A DNA stretch of 23,368 bases from Gammaproteobacteria bacterium (lineage in GTDB: Bacteria > Pseudomonadota > Gammaproteobacteria > Pseudomonadales > DSM-25080). A program made the translations under genes and the position numbers. The notes beneath the pieces were generated by a model. It was not told the origin of the DNA. It searched no databases and worked only from the letters and a program-made list of their open reading frames with translations. This document shows, in pieces, positions 15,414 to 23,233 of the stretch. The stretch covers positions 1 through 23,368 of the forward strand of contig JABXIR010000097.1 of the NCBI GenBank assembly GCA_013372965.1, read 5' to 3'. Within the stretch, counting starts at the first letter, position 1. The number at the start of each line of letters is the position of its first letter.

Positions 15414-15923
15414 ATGACACATGCTAAAAAAATCAAATTTGTAGTCACCGATGTCGACGGTGTTTTAACCAACGGGCAATTGATGTTTACCTCCGAAGGA
15501 GAGCACTTCAAGAGCTTCAACACCCTCGACGGTCAAGGCATTAAAATGCTTCAGAGCTGCGGCATCGAAGTCGCCATCATTACCGGCCGCACCAGCGACA
15601 TGGTTCTTAAACGAGCGTCTGATTTAGGCATTACGACGGTCATACAAGGCCGCGAAGACAAGTGGGTCGCGCTTGAGCCAATGCTCGGCGAGCGAGGGCT
15701 GATTCCAGAGGAAGTGGCCTACGTGGGCGATGACTGGCCCGATTTGGCTTGCATTCGTCGCGTTGGTCTTGGTGTTGCGGTGGCCAACGCCGACGCCGCA
15801 GTAAAAGACCATGCCGACTATATTACCGAACGCCGAGGTGGCGAAGGTGCCTTTCGAGAGGTCGCCGATCTGATACTGAAAGCTCAGGACAAGTATGACG
15901 CGTTGCTGGAGAGATGGCTGTGA
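15414..15923 (+). CDS. kdsC: 3-deoxy-D-manno-octulosonate 8-phosphate phosphatase
   Basis: The 169-residue cytoplasmic HAD phosphatase of the capless C0 subclass removes phosphate from Kdo-8-P to give Kdo. Catalytic residues are visible: nucleophile Asp13 and Asp15 (TDVDGVLT), Thr57/Gly58 in the IITGRTS motif, Lys83, and Asp106-Asp107 with Asp110 (VGDDWPDL). The C-terminal RRGGEGAFREV segment is typical of KdsC and completes the neighbouring subunit's active site in the tetramer. The frame opens at 15330 inside kdsD, but the ATG at 15414 with AGGAG upstream gives the proper N-terminus. It is slightly shorter than the 188-residue E. coli protein at the N-terminus. lptC overlaps its end by ten bases. 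Confidence 0.95.
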   Translation: MTHAKKIKFVVTDVDGVLTNGQLMFTSEGEHFKSFNTLDGQGIKMLQSCGIEVAIITGRTSDMVLKRASDLGITTVIQGREDKWVALEPMLGERGLIPEEVAYVGDDWPDLACIRRVGLGVAVANADAAVKDHADYITERRGGEGAFREVADLILKAQDKYDALLERWL

Positions 15924-16486
15924 GTCAACGAGACTGGCGTCTTATTGCAGTATTTCTAGTCATTATGGCGATCGCCTACTTGGTGCTGTCATCACTTCGC
16001 GAACCTGAAGCCAGTCTCCGCGACATTTCGACGGTTCCGCCCTCGGTGTTCATCACGCAAGCAAGCGTCGACAACTTCTCGGAAGAGAGTGGAAGCCTCG
16101 ACTGGCGTCTGTCGTCTCCCAACGTACGCTATTTTGATTCCACGCGCTTACTGGTGGCAGACGACCCGATATTGACGGTACACGAGAATCGTCCAACAGC
16201 ACCTTGGGTTATTCGTGCAGGGCGCGCCGCCATATACCGTGACGAGGAGCTCGTTCGATTAAATCAAGGCGTCACCATGGAACAAAACTCCACGGACGGT
16301 AATCGCACGATTGAAACCGCACGCATAGATTATTATCCTAATCGACAGTTTGCTGAGGCTATTTATCCTGTGGTCGTTGATTCTGAAACCGTCTCGACGC
16401 GAGGCGATGGTATGAAATTTTGGCTTGACCGCGAATACTTTGAACTTAACGGTAACGTAGTAACGAAATATGAAACGAATCCTTAA
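15914..16486 (+). CDS. lptC: LPS export protein LptC
   Basis: The 190-residue bitopic inner-membrane protein has a single N-terminal helix (about 9-28) and a periplasmic beta-jellyroll. It accepts LPS from LptB2FG and passes it to LptA. The domain shows the usual features: a SSPNVRYFDSTRLLVADDPILTV stretch near the top of the jellyroll (residues about 67-89) and a C-terminal TRGDGMKFWLDREYFELNGNV segment ending in NVVTKYE. It starts within kdsC (10-base overlap), with GGAGAG just before the ATG, and its last 17 bases overlap lptA, indicating translational coupling along the operon. Confidence 0.92.
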   Translation: MAVSQRDWRLIAVFLVIMAIAYLVLSSLREPEASLRDISTVPPSVFITQASVDNFSEESGSLDWRLSSPNVRYFDSTRLLVADDPILTVHENRPTAPWVIRAGRAAIYRDEELVRLNQGVTMEQNSTDGNRTIETARIDYYPNRQFAEAIYPVVVDSETVSTRGDGMKFWLDREYFELNGNVVTKYETNP

Positions 16487-16973
16487 TACAGTCATTGCAG
16501 GTGCGTTATGTCTCGCCGCAACGACCTCACAAGCGTTGCCAGAAGATCGGTCGCTACCGATCGACATTTTCTCTGAAGATTATACTCAGGATGTTGCGCG
16601 TGGCGTTATGTCATACGTGGGTAATGCACGCATCTCTCAGGGAAGTTTGCTTATTCAAGCCGACCGGATTGACGTGACCTTCGTTGACCGAGTTGCCGTT
16701 AAAATAGTCGCACTCGGCGCGCCAGCATCGCTAACTGACACCCCTGAACTTGAGCGCGGACAACTCGAAGCTCAGGGCAATCGCGTTGAATATCTGATTG
16801 AAGCCGACCAAGTCACGGTTGAAGGCGATGCACGGTTTGCTCACGAGGGCTCGGAGGTTACTGCCAATCAAATTGTCTTTGACCTAAGCGAAGCCGCAGC
16901 AGTGGCAACTGGCGGTGTTCGACACGTCATTCAGCCGCCTGCAGTCCCAGAAAATACGCAGGAAGAACAATAA
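16470..16973 (+). CDS. lptA: LPS transport periplasmic protein LptA
   Basis: The 167-residue protein forms the periplasmic bridge that carries LPS from LptC to LptD. Residues 1-22 are a signal peptide (MKRILN, hydrophobic core, TTSQA before Leu-Pro). The mature part carries the OstA/LptA jellyroll wording: LPIDIFSEDY, GNARISQGSLLIQADRIDV (about 51-69), GQLEAQGNRVEYL and VEGDARFAHEGSEVTANQI. It is somewhat shorter than E. coli LptA (185) and ends with an acidic, proline-containing tail (VPENTQEEQ). It overlaps lptC by 17 bases and lptB by one base (TAATG). Confidence 0.93.
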   Translation: MKRILNTVIAGALCLAATTSQALPEDRSLPIDIFSEDYTQDVARGVMSYVGNARISQGSLLIQADRIDVTFVDRVAVKIVALGAPASLTDTPELERGQLEAQGNRVEYLIEADQVTVEGDARFAHEGSEVTANQIVFDLSEAAAVATGGVRHVIQPPAVPENTQEEQ

Positions 16974-17698
16974 TGGCTCGTTTATCCGCCAATAATCTCG
17001 CGAAGGCTTACAACAAGCGTCCAGTCGTTATCGACGTGTCACTTCATGTTGACTCGGGTGACGTTGTTGGATTGCTTGGCCCGAACGGAGCCGGAAAGAC
17101 CACGTGTTTCTATATGATCGTAGGGCTCGTTGCTGCCGATAAAGGCGCCGTTACAATTGACGACCGCGACATAACACAACTGCCTATGGATGGCAGAGCG
17201 AAAGCCGGCATCGGCTATCTGCCACAAGAAGCGTCGATCTTTAGAAAACTGACGGTGTCGCAAAACATTTTGGCCATCCTCGAAAACCGAAAAGATCTCA
17301 CCCCAACTCAAAGACGCCAGCGAGTAGACCAGTTGCTCGAAGAGTTTAGCATTACCCACATTCGAGATGCTCAAGGCATGGCTTTAAGTGGCGGAGAGCG
17401 TCGCCGAGTTGAAATTGCGAGGGCGCTCGCCGTCGAGCCAAAATTCATACTGCTAGATGAGCCGTTTGCTGGCGTTGATCCAATTTCCGTGAATGAGATC
17501 AAGTCCATCATAGAACATGTCCAATCAAAAGGTATCGGTGTTCTCATCACGGATCATAACGTGCGAGAAACTCTCGACATTTGCGAAAGAGCCTATATTG
17601 TTGGCGAAGGCCACATCATTGCCCATGGCGATGCAGAGACTGTGCTCAGCAACCAACGTGTGAAAGACCTGTATTTGGGCGATAACTTCCAGTACTGA
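16973..17698 (+). CDS. lptB: LPS export ABC transporter ATP-binding protein LptB
   Basis: The 241-residue ATPase powers extraction of LPS from the inner membrane as LptB2FG. All nucleotide-binding motifs are present: Walker A GPNGAGKT (36-43), Q-loop Gln85 (YLPQEASIFRKLTV), signature LSGGERRR (138-145), Walker B ILLDEP with catalytic Glu163, and switch His195 (ITDHN). YLPQEASIFRKLTV and the C-terminal VKDLYLGDNF are specific for LptB among ABC ATPases. lptF and lptG are not in this window, as usual. The ATG overlaps the lptA stop; rpoN follows after 32 bases. Confidence 0.97.
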   Translation: MARLSANNLAKAYNKRPVVIDVSLHVDSGDVVGLLGPNGAGKTTCFYMIVGLVAADKGAVTIDDRDITQLPMDGRAKAGIGYLPQEASIFRKLTVSQNILAILENRKDLTPTQRRQRVDQLLEEFSITHIRDAQGMALSGGERRRVEIARALAVEPKFILLDEPFAGVDPISVNEIKSIIEHVQSKGIGVLITDHNVRETLDICERAYIVGEGHIIAHGDAETVLSNQRVKDLYLGDNFQY

Positions 17699-17730
17699 AG
17701 TAAATCCAATATGCGGGCGGTGAAGTATTT

Positions 17731-19179
17731 ATGAAACAAAGCTTGCAGCTAACGACCAGCCTGAAGACGACCATGACGCCGCAATTGCGGATGGCTCTCA
17801 AGGTTCTTCAGTGCACGTCAATTGAGTTAAGCAACGAAATTCAAGCGCACGTTGATTCGAACCCAATGCTCGAGTTCGAATCCGATTATAGCAACGAGCC
17901 GTCCTCAGACCTTACGGATTTCAGTGCACCCGAAGAGACGTCGAGCGGTGAGACACAAGAGCAGTGGGAGAAAGACATTCCCGAGCAACTCTCCGTCGAC
18001 TCGGGCTGGGATGACCATTACTCGAATGCCACTGCCACATCGTCATCATCGAGTGACTTCGATCCACTATTGAATCAAACGGCCGATACATCGCTTCAAA
18101 GCCATCTCAGCGAACAGCTCGACTTATGCGGTTTTAGTGAGACGGATCGAATGATCGCCGACTACATCGTTGACTCACTCGACTTAAACGGTTGGCTAGC
18201 CGACTTGCCGGAAAACCTGATCGCTGCGATCAACGACAATGAGTCTCTCGAAGACGACGTGGAGCTCGACGAGTTTGTTGCTGTGCTGCACCGTATTCAA
18301 CAACTTGAGCCCGCCGGAATCGCCGCAACCGACCTTAAAGAATGTCTGCTGTTGCAATTACGTGCGTCGCCCGATAATGAACTGAAGCCACTTGCACTTC
18401 AGCTCGTCGAGTACATGATGCCGTTACTTGTGGGTCATGAGTTCAATAAGTTAAAGAAGCGACTGCGTTGCGACGATGAGACGCTGAACTCGGTGATACG
18501 GCTTATTCAAACACTCGACCCACACCCAGGCCTTCAATACAACAACGCACTGATTGAATACGTCACTCCCGAGGTGATCGTCACTCAGGCTGAAGAAGGC
18601 TGGAACGTGCAAATCAATCCTGAGGTAGCGCCGAAGTTAACCATCAATCGCGAATATGCCAACCTCGTAGAGCGAGGCGTTAACACCGATCAAAATAAAT
18701 ACCTAAGGCAGAACCTGCAGGATGCACAGTGGTTCATCAAAAGCATTGAAAATCGCTTCGACACCCTGTTCAACGTCGCCAATACTATTGTGATCAAGCA
18801 AGCCGATTTTTTTGAGAACGGCCCTCAGTTTATGCGACCTATGATTCTCGCGGATGTTGCGAAGGCGCTCGATTTACACGAGTCGACCATCTCAAGGGCG
18901 ACCACTGGAAAGTACATGATGACGCCGCAGGGCATCTTTGAATTAAAGTACTTTTTCTCGTCGCACGTCAGTTCGGAAAATGGCGATACCTCATCGACTG
19001 CCATTAAGGCCATAATAAAGCAGTTGGTAGACAAGGAACCGCCGCAAAAACCGCTCAGTGACGCCAAGTTAGTGAAGCTGTTAGCCGACGAAGGAGTTGA
19101 TGTCGCGAGACGCACCGTCGCTAAGTATCGAGAAGCACTCGGCATTCCTTCATCTAGCCAAAGAAAACGCCTTAAATAA
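17731..19179 (+). CDS. rpoN: RNA polymerase sigma-54 factor
   Basis: The 482-residue sigma54 directs RNA polymerase to -24/-12 promoters that need AAA+ activators. Region I (1-50) has the Leu/Gln-rich activator-responsive sequence (SLQLTTSLKTTMTPQL); region II (about 52-115) is acidic and serine-rich; the core-binding domain follows; a helix-turn-helix lies near LADVAKALDLHESTISRAT; and the RpoN box ARRTVAKYRE occupies 459-468, close to the C-terminus, as expected. GGTGAAG precedes the ATG. It is followed by hpf-ptsN-rapZ-npr, the classical sigma54/PTS-Ntr cluster. The last codons form one arm of an inverted repeat. Confidence 0.97.
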   Translation: MKQSLQLTTSLKTTMTPQLRMALKVLQCTSIELSNEIQAHVDSNPMLEFESDYSNEPSSDLTDFSAPEETSSGETQEQWEKDIPEQLSVDSGWDDHYSNATATSSSSSDFDPLLNQTADTSLQSHLSEQLDLCGFSETDRMIADYIVDSLDLNGWLADLPENLIAAINDNESLEDDVELDEFVAVLHRIQQLEPAGIAATDLKECLLLQLRASPDNELKPLALQLVEYMMPLLVGHEFNKLKKRLRCDDETLNSVIRLIQTLDPHPGLQYNNALIEYVTPEVIVTQAEEGWNVQINPEVAPKLTINREYANLVERGVNTDQNKYLRQNLQDAQWFIKSIENRFDTLFNVANTIVIKQADFFENGPQFMRPMILADVAKALDLHESTISRATTGKYMMTPQGIFELKYFFSSHVSSENGDTSSTAIKAIIKQLVDKEPPQKPLSDAKLVKLLADEGVDVARRTVAKYREALGIPSSSQRKRLK

Positions 19180-19202
19180 TGAACTTTTCTTTTTTAAGGC
19201 GT
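19167..19202 (+). repeat. 10-bp inverted repeat across the rpoN stop
   Basis: ACGCCTTAAA (19167-19176) and TTTAAGGCGT (19193-19202) are perfect inverted copies around a 16-base pyrimidine-containing loop. The left arm includes the last rpoN codons. There is no T run after it, so it is not a standard intrinsic terminator; it may stabilise the rpoN mRNA end, be a processing site or attenuate read-through into hpf. The repeat is seen; the role is inferred. Confidence 0.55.
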
Positions 19203-19293
19203 CTAATATTACAGAGAGGTAACAATTTCGACGCACACGATGACTGAGTTTCAGTTGCAAGTTAAATGACCATAATTCGTGTGAGTCTTAGTC

Positions 19294-19314
19294 CTGACCG
19301 TATCCATCGGTCAG
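19294..19314 (+). promoter_or_regulatory. Hairpin in the hpf leader
   Basis: CTGACCG (19294-19300) and CGGTCAG (19308-19314) form a perfect 7-bp stem with a 7-base loop (TATCCAT), about 15 bases upstream of the hpf Shine-Dalgarno sequence. It would sit in the 5' untranslated region. The rest of the 163-base rpoN-hpf gap shows the inverted repeat at its start but no convincing sigma70 or sigma54 (GG-N10-GC type) promoter to my reading. Confidence 0.45.
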
Positions 19315-19342
19315 ACCAACTCCAGCAACAAGAGGGAACGCT

Positions 19343-19642
19343 ATGCAAGTCAACATCGCAGGTCTTCACACCACCATTACTGACGCCATGCGCGAGTACA
19401 CCCACAATAAGCTAGAAAAACTCGAACGACACTTCGATCGAATAAATAACATTCATGTCACATTTTCGGTTGAAAAAAATACTCAAAAAGCTGAAGCTAC
19501 CCTACATGTTCTCGGCGAAGAGATTCACGCGGAAAGCGTTGATGAAAATCTTTACGTCGCCATCGATCACATGGTCGACAAACTCGACCGACAAATCTTA
19601 AAACACAAGGAGAAGGGCATCGCGGCTCGACGCCAAGCTTAG
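19343..19642 (+). CDS. hpf: Ribosome hibernation promoting factor, short form
   Basis: The 99-residue protein is the short HPF/YfiA type with the beta-alpha-beta-beta-beta-alpha fold that sits in the decoding channel and stabilises hibernating 100S ribosomes in stationary phase. MQVNIAGLHTTITDAMREY, the YTHNKLEKLERHFDRI helix and the second helix (NLYVAIDHMVDKLDRQILKHKEK) are characteristic. It lacks the C-terminal dimerisation domain of long HPF, so 100S formation would need RMF, as in other gammaproteobacteria; rmf is not here. AGAGGGA precedes the ATG. ptsN follows after 17 bases. Confidence 0.95.
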   Translation: MQVNIAGLHTTITDAMREYTHNKLEKLERHFDRINNIHVTFSVEKNTQKAEATLHVLGEEIHAESVDENLYVAIDHMVDKLDRQILKHKEKGIAARRQA

Positions 19643-19659
19643 CGGCCCCTAGACGACGA

Positions 19660-20103
19660 ATGCAACGAAACGAACTACTGACTAAAAGTCGCACAGTAGC
19701 ACATGCAAGTTGCACAAGTAAAAAACGAACTCTAGAAAGCGTCGCCCGCATTTTAGCGGACGACCTTTCCCTTCCCGAAACGACGATTTTTAAAGGATTA
19801 TTCGAGCGAGAAAAACTCGGATCTACTGGCGTTGGTCATGGAGTCGCTATTCCACACTGCCGAATCGAAGGACTGGAGAGCATCTCCGGTGCGCTACTGA
19901 CTTTAGAGGCCGCCGTCGATTTCGAAGCGCCCGACCAAATTCCCGTCGATATTATATTTGCTCTAGTCGTTCCAGAAGATTGTTCGGAGGGACATTTAGA
20001 GGCTTTACAAACCATTGCGACCGAGCTCAGCCGAGACGATTTTAGAGAAGCACTCCGATCAAAAGGTACGTACACGGACTTGTACGACAGCTTCGTAAAT
20101 TAA
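19660..20103 (+). CDS. ptsN: Nitrogen-PTS EIIA component
   Basis: The 147-residue EIIA-Ntr is the last phosphate acceptor of the nitrogen-related phosphotransferase system (PtsP to NPr to PtsN) and regulates targets such as potassium transport and sensor kinases instead of moving sugar. The accepting His66 lies in GHGVAIPHCR, and the N-terminal NELLTKSRTV with CTSKKRTLE matches other EIIA-Ntr proteins. The Shine-Dalgarno sequence is weak, so coupling with hpf is possible. ptsP is not in this window. Confidence 0.95.
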   Translation: MQRNELLTKSRTVAHASCTSKKRTLESVARILADDLSLPETTIFKGLFEREKLGSTGVGHGVAIPHCRIEGLESISGALLTLEAAVDFEAPDQIPVDIIFALVVPEDCSEGHLEALQTIATELSRDDFREALRSKGTYTDLYDSFVN

Positions 20104-20125
20104 TTGAAAGGAATTAAACAACAGT

Positions 20126-21010
20126 ATGGATACTCCGCTCTACATTATCTCTGGGCGTTCGGGCTCTGGTAAGAGTTATGCGCTTAACACGTTAGAAGAT
20201 AGCGGTTTTTACTCCCTCGACAATCTCCCGGTCACGCTCATCCCTGACGCCGTGGAAAAAATTCTTAGCAACCTAGAATCTTCGCCCAACTTTGCTGGTA
20301 TTGCGATTGGAATCGATGTTCGCAATGCGCCTCACGAACTTCAGCAGTTTTCAAAGATCGTGGCCGTGATGCAAGATCTTGATATTGAGCCTCGTGTTAT
20401 TTTTCTCGACTGCGAGACGGACACGCTCATCGAGCGATTCTCTGAAACACGACGTAAGCATCCTCTCAGCGGAGATTCTACGGCGCTCCGAGAGGCCATC
20501 ATAAGCGAATCAGAGCAGCTCGACACGATTGCTCACATGGCGGACTTGCGAATTGACACCTCGCACACAACCGTTCATGAGTTGCGCGCCATTATCAAAG
20601 ACAAGTTAATCGACCATCTAGGGTCATCGTTGTGCCTAACGGTCCAGTCGTTTGGCTTTAAGCACGGAGTACCAAACGACTCTGATTTCGTATTCGATGT
20701 AAGATGCCTACCGAATCCTCATTGGGACGTCCGATTGCGCGATTTTACCGGCATCGATCAACCCATTATTGACTTCTTGTCGAAAGAATCGCTCGTCGAT
20801 GAAATGCGCAATGACATCCTCGCCATTAGTAAACGCTGGATACCTCGCTTCGAGGGAGAAAACCGAAGTTACTTCACCATATCAATTGGCTGTACTGGCG
20901 GGAAACACCGCTCGGTGTTCCTAGCAGAGGCGGTCGCTCGAGAGCTCAGTAGCCTGTATCCCGACATCATCGTGCGTCACCGCGAACGCAATCGCTGGCC
21001 GAAACGCTAA
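20126..21010 (+). CDS. rapZ: RNase adapter protein RapZ
   Basis: The 294-residue protein has an N-terminal P-loop domain (Walker A GRSGSGKS, 10-17) and a C-terminal RNA/metabolite-binding domain. In E. coli it senses glucosamine-6-phosphate and directs the sRNA GlmZ to RNase E. The metabolite-site motif GCTGGKHRS (256-264) and the basic C-terminal tail (RHRERNRWPKR, 284-294) are intact. AAAGGAA lies rather far (13 bases) before the ATG, but no better start is in frame. Whether GlmY/GlmZ exist in this organism cannot be seen here. Confidence 0.95.
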   Translation: MDTPLYIISGRSGSGKSYALNTLEDSGFYSLDNLPVTLIPDAVEKILSNLESSPNFAGIAIGIDVRNAPHELQQFSKIVAVMQDLDIEPRVIFLDCETDTLIERFSETRRKHPLSGDSTALREAIISESEQLDTIAHMADLRIDTSHTTVHELRAIIKDKLIDHLGSSLCLTVQSFGFKHGVPNDSDFVFDVRCLPNPHWDVRLRDFTGIDQPIIDFLSKESLVDEMRNDILAISKRWIPRFEGENRSYFTISIGCTGGKHRSVFLAEAVARELSSLYPDIIVRHRERNRWPKR

Positions 21011-21085
21011 CAATTTATTTGGTCAGCCCTCGAAACCTGATAGACTTGTCAACCATAACGCTAAATTATGGATGCCTTGCAGATC

Positions 21086-21355
21086 ATGGTCGAAAAACAA
21101 CTCAAGATCATTAATAAACTCGGTTTGCATGCACGTGCCGCAGGCGCAATGGCTCAATTGGCGGCGCGCTTTGCCTGTCGTATCGAAATTGAATTCACCG
21201 GGCGAGTCATCGATGCAAAGAGCATCATGGCAGTCATGATGCTAGCGGCCGCTCAGGGCTCTGTCATTACGGTTCGCTGTAGTGGCGACGACGAGCAAGA
21301 TGCCATCGACAGCATTGAAGCGCTAATAAACGACTATTTCGGCGAAGGAGAGTAA
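21086..21355 (+). CDS. npr: Phosphocarrier protein NPr (HPr family)
   Basis: The 89-residue HPr-like protein carries phosphate from PtsP to EIIA-Ntr. The phospho-accepting His15 lies in NKLGLHARAA, and DAKSIMAVMMLAAAQG holds the regulatory-serine position of the family. HARAA, not HARPA, is common in NPr and separates it from sugar-PTS HPr. The frame opens at an ATG six codons upstream (21068), but the ATG at 21086 gives the normal length and places the histidine at residue 15. It follows rapZ by about 75 bases and is followed by mgtE after five. Confidence 0.93.
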   Translation: MVEKQLKIINKLGLHARAAGAMAQLAARFACRIEIEFTGRVIDAKSIMAVMMLAAAQGSVITVRCSGDDEQDAIDSIEALINDYFGEGE

Positions 21356-21360
21356 TACTC

Positions 21361-22713
21361 ATGAGAAGTGATGACCTTCGACTCGAACCCGACATTAACG
21401 CAATTAACGACGCTATTGCCAGTGGTTCTGAAATCCGCGTCCGTGGGTTGCTGCAAGTATTGACACCCGTCGATCAAGCTCGCCTCATTGAGAGCTCACC
21501 ACCGCCCGCTCGACGCGTACTATGGGACTCCGTATCTGCCGACGACCAACCCGAGGTTTTGTCCGAGTTACCCGACGAAATCCAATCGCAATTCCTATCG
21601 CGAATGGAATCCAACGAGGTTGCCGCAGCGACCGAGGGCCTAGATGCTGACGACATCGCCGATATTCTCCAGCAGCTTCCCGAACAGGTCATTGCAGAAG
21701 TTCTGCAACACATGTCGTGGCAAGACCGTCAGCGAGTTGAGCGTGTTCTAAGCTACGACGAAGATACCGCCGGTGGTCTCATGAACACCGACACCATTAC
21801 GGTTCGTCCGCGCTTCACGCTCGACGTGGTGTTACGTTACCTGCGTCGCCATGATGAATTACCCAACACCACCGACAGTTTGTTCGTAGTGAACTCCGAA
21901 GATGAATTTGTGGGTGTTTTACCACTGGCTCGTATCCTAACCAGTGACCCGACGATGACGGTTCGCGAAGTCATGAGTACTGACGTGGACGCGATTCCTG
22001 CTGAAGTCCCTGAACGTGAAGTAGCGAATATATTCGAACGAAATGACTTAGTCTCAGCCCCCGTTATCGACGAAGATGGTCGACTGCTAGGGCGAATCAC
22101 GATTGATGATGTCGTCGACGTGATTCGTGAAGACACCGACCACAACATGCTCGGTCTGGCAGGTCTCGATGACGAGATGGATACCTTCGCAACGGTTCGC
22201 AGCTCGATATCACGCCGCGCACTCTGGCTATCGGTTAACTTGATTGCCGCATTCACTTCGTCATCCGTGATTAAAATGTTTGAAGGGACCATTGAACAGG
22301 TCGTTGCTCTGGCCATCCTCATGCCCATCGTAGCAAGTATGGGTGGGGTTGCGGGCAACCAAACACTGACCGTAGTCATCCGTGGTATCGCACTCGGACA
22401 AATCACCAAGGCCAACCTTGGTTGGCTACTCCGCCGAGAGCTGCAACTCGGTTTAATCAACGGTTTTATCTTTGCGGTCACTGTCGGTGGTCTAGCGTAT
22501 GTCTGGTTTGGAGAATATACCCTCGGCATCGTGATCGGGCTCGCACTCGTATTTAACCTATTAAATGCCGCTATCGCAGGCACGGTAATTCCACTCGTGC
22601 TAAAATCCATGCGAATCGACCCAGCGCTTGCCGGCGGCATGCTTCAAACCACCGCGACTGACGTACTAGGATTTCTCTCCTTCTTGGGTCTTGCAACGAT
22701 TTTTTACGGGTAA
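21361..22713 (+). CDS. mgtE: Magnesium transporter MgtE
   Basis: The 450-residue protein has the full MgtE order: an N-terminal helical domain (about 20-130) rich in acidic residues, two CBS domains (about 140-255), a linking helix, and five membrane helices (about 285-450). The pore motif PIVASMGGVAGNQ (322-334) and Asp434 (TATDVLGF), equivalent to the Mg2+-coordinating aspartate in the Thermus protein, are present. The cytosolic domains close the channel when internal Mg2+ is high. It lies five bases after npr with GGAGAG before the ATG, so there is no room for a magnesium riboswitch; it must be expressed with the PTS-Ntr genes or from an internal promoter. Confidence 0.95.
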   Translation: MRSDDLRLEPDINAINDAIASGSEIRVRGLLQVLTPVDQARLIESSPPPARRVLWDSVSADDQPEVLSELPDEIQSQFLSRMESNEVAAATEGLDADDIADILQQLPEQVIAEVLQHMSWQDRQRVERVLSYDEDTAGGLMNTDTITVRPRFTLDVVLRYLRRHDELPNTTDSLFVVNSEDEFVGVLPLARILTSDPTMTVREVMSTDVDAIPAEVPEREVANIFERNDLVSAPVIDEDGRLLGRITIDDVVDVIREDTDHNMLGLAGLDDEMDTFATVRSSISRRALWLSVNLIAAFTSSSVIKMFEGTIEQVVALAILMPIVASMGGVAGNQTLTVVIRGIALGQITKANLGWLLRRELQLGLINGFIFAVTVGGLAYVWFGEYTLGIVIGLALVFNLLNAAIAGTVIPLVLKSMRIDPALAGGMLQTTATDVLGFLSFLGLATIFYG

Positions 22714-22716
22714 ACT

Positions 22717-23229
22717 ATGACCGAGTATTATGAGGACGACGAAGACTGGATCAGCAAGTCTGAAGTAAAGCGTCAAATGCACGCACTTCAAACTTTGGGT
22801 GAGTCTCTTACCAACTTAAATGCACAACAGCTCAAAACCATTCCAGCTAGCGACGCCATGCTTGAGGCAGTAGGCGAGTACCATCGTTTAAAACATCGCG
22901 AAGCGAAGCGACGAATGCTCCAGCGGATTGGAAAGCTAATGCGCGAGGAAGATGCCGATGCGATCCAAAACGCAGTCGACTTGCTCACGCCCGGAACTGA
23001 CGCACACCTTCGAGTAGAAAAACAATTGGAGAGTTGGCGTGCCCGCCTCATTGAGCACGGCGATCACGCGATTAACCAACTACTCAACGAGTATCCAAAT
23101 GCTGAACGGCAAACACTTCGTCAACTGGTTCGCAACGCGCAACGAGCAGCGCAGAAAACCGAAGCCAACCCCCAGACCACCTCAGAAGCTAAAAAGCTGT
23201 TTAAATGGTTGAGAGAGAATTTACGCTAA
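22717..23229 (+). CDS. darP: Ribosome biogenesis factor DarP (YjgA)
   Basis: The 170-residue, highly charged, helical protein belongs to the YjgA/DUF615 family, which associates with late 50S assembly intermediates and helps the peptidyl-transferase centre mature. Characteristic segments are ISKSEVKRQMHALQTLGESL (12-31), the KHREAKRRMLQRIGKLMRE stretch and the KKLFKWLRENL end. It starts three bases after the mgtE stop and ends four bases before the stop of the convergent yhdP-like gene, with no terminator visible between them. darP beside yhdP is a familiar arrangement in Pseudomonas-like genomes. Confidence 0.94.
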   Translation: MTEYYEDDEDWISKSEVKRQMHALQTLGESLTNLNAQQLKTIPASDAMLEAVGEYHRLKHREAKRRMLQRIGKLMREEDADAIQNAVDLLTPGTDAHLRVEKQLESWRARLIEHGDHAINQLLNEYPNAERQTLRQLVRNAQRAAQKTEANPQTTSEAKKLFKWLRENLR

Positions 23230-23233
23230 GCGT

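Noticed and set aside
19249..19276. Possible promoter for hpf (TTTCAG, 16 bases, CATAAT)
   Set aside because: The -35 match is poor; only the -10 is convincing, and no sigma54 motif is present either.
21019..21046. Possible promoter for npr (TTGGTC, 16 bases, TAGACT)
   Set aside because: Only three and four of six matches with a 16-base spacer; not strong enough to annotate.
21837..22640. 267-codon open frame antisense to mgtE
   Set aside because: Ser/Arg/Pro-rich composition is typical of a mirror frame of a GC-balanced gene; no domain pattern, and mgtE on the other strand is certain.
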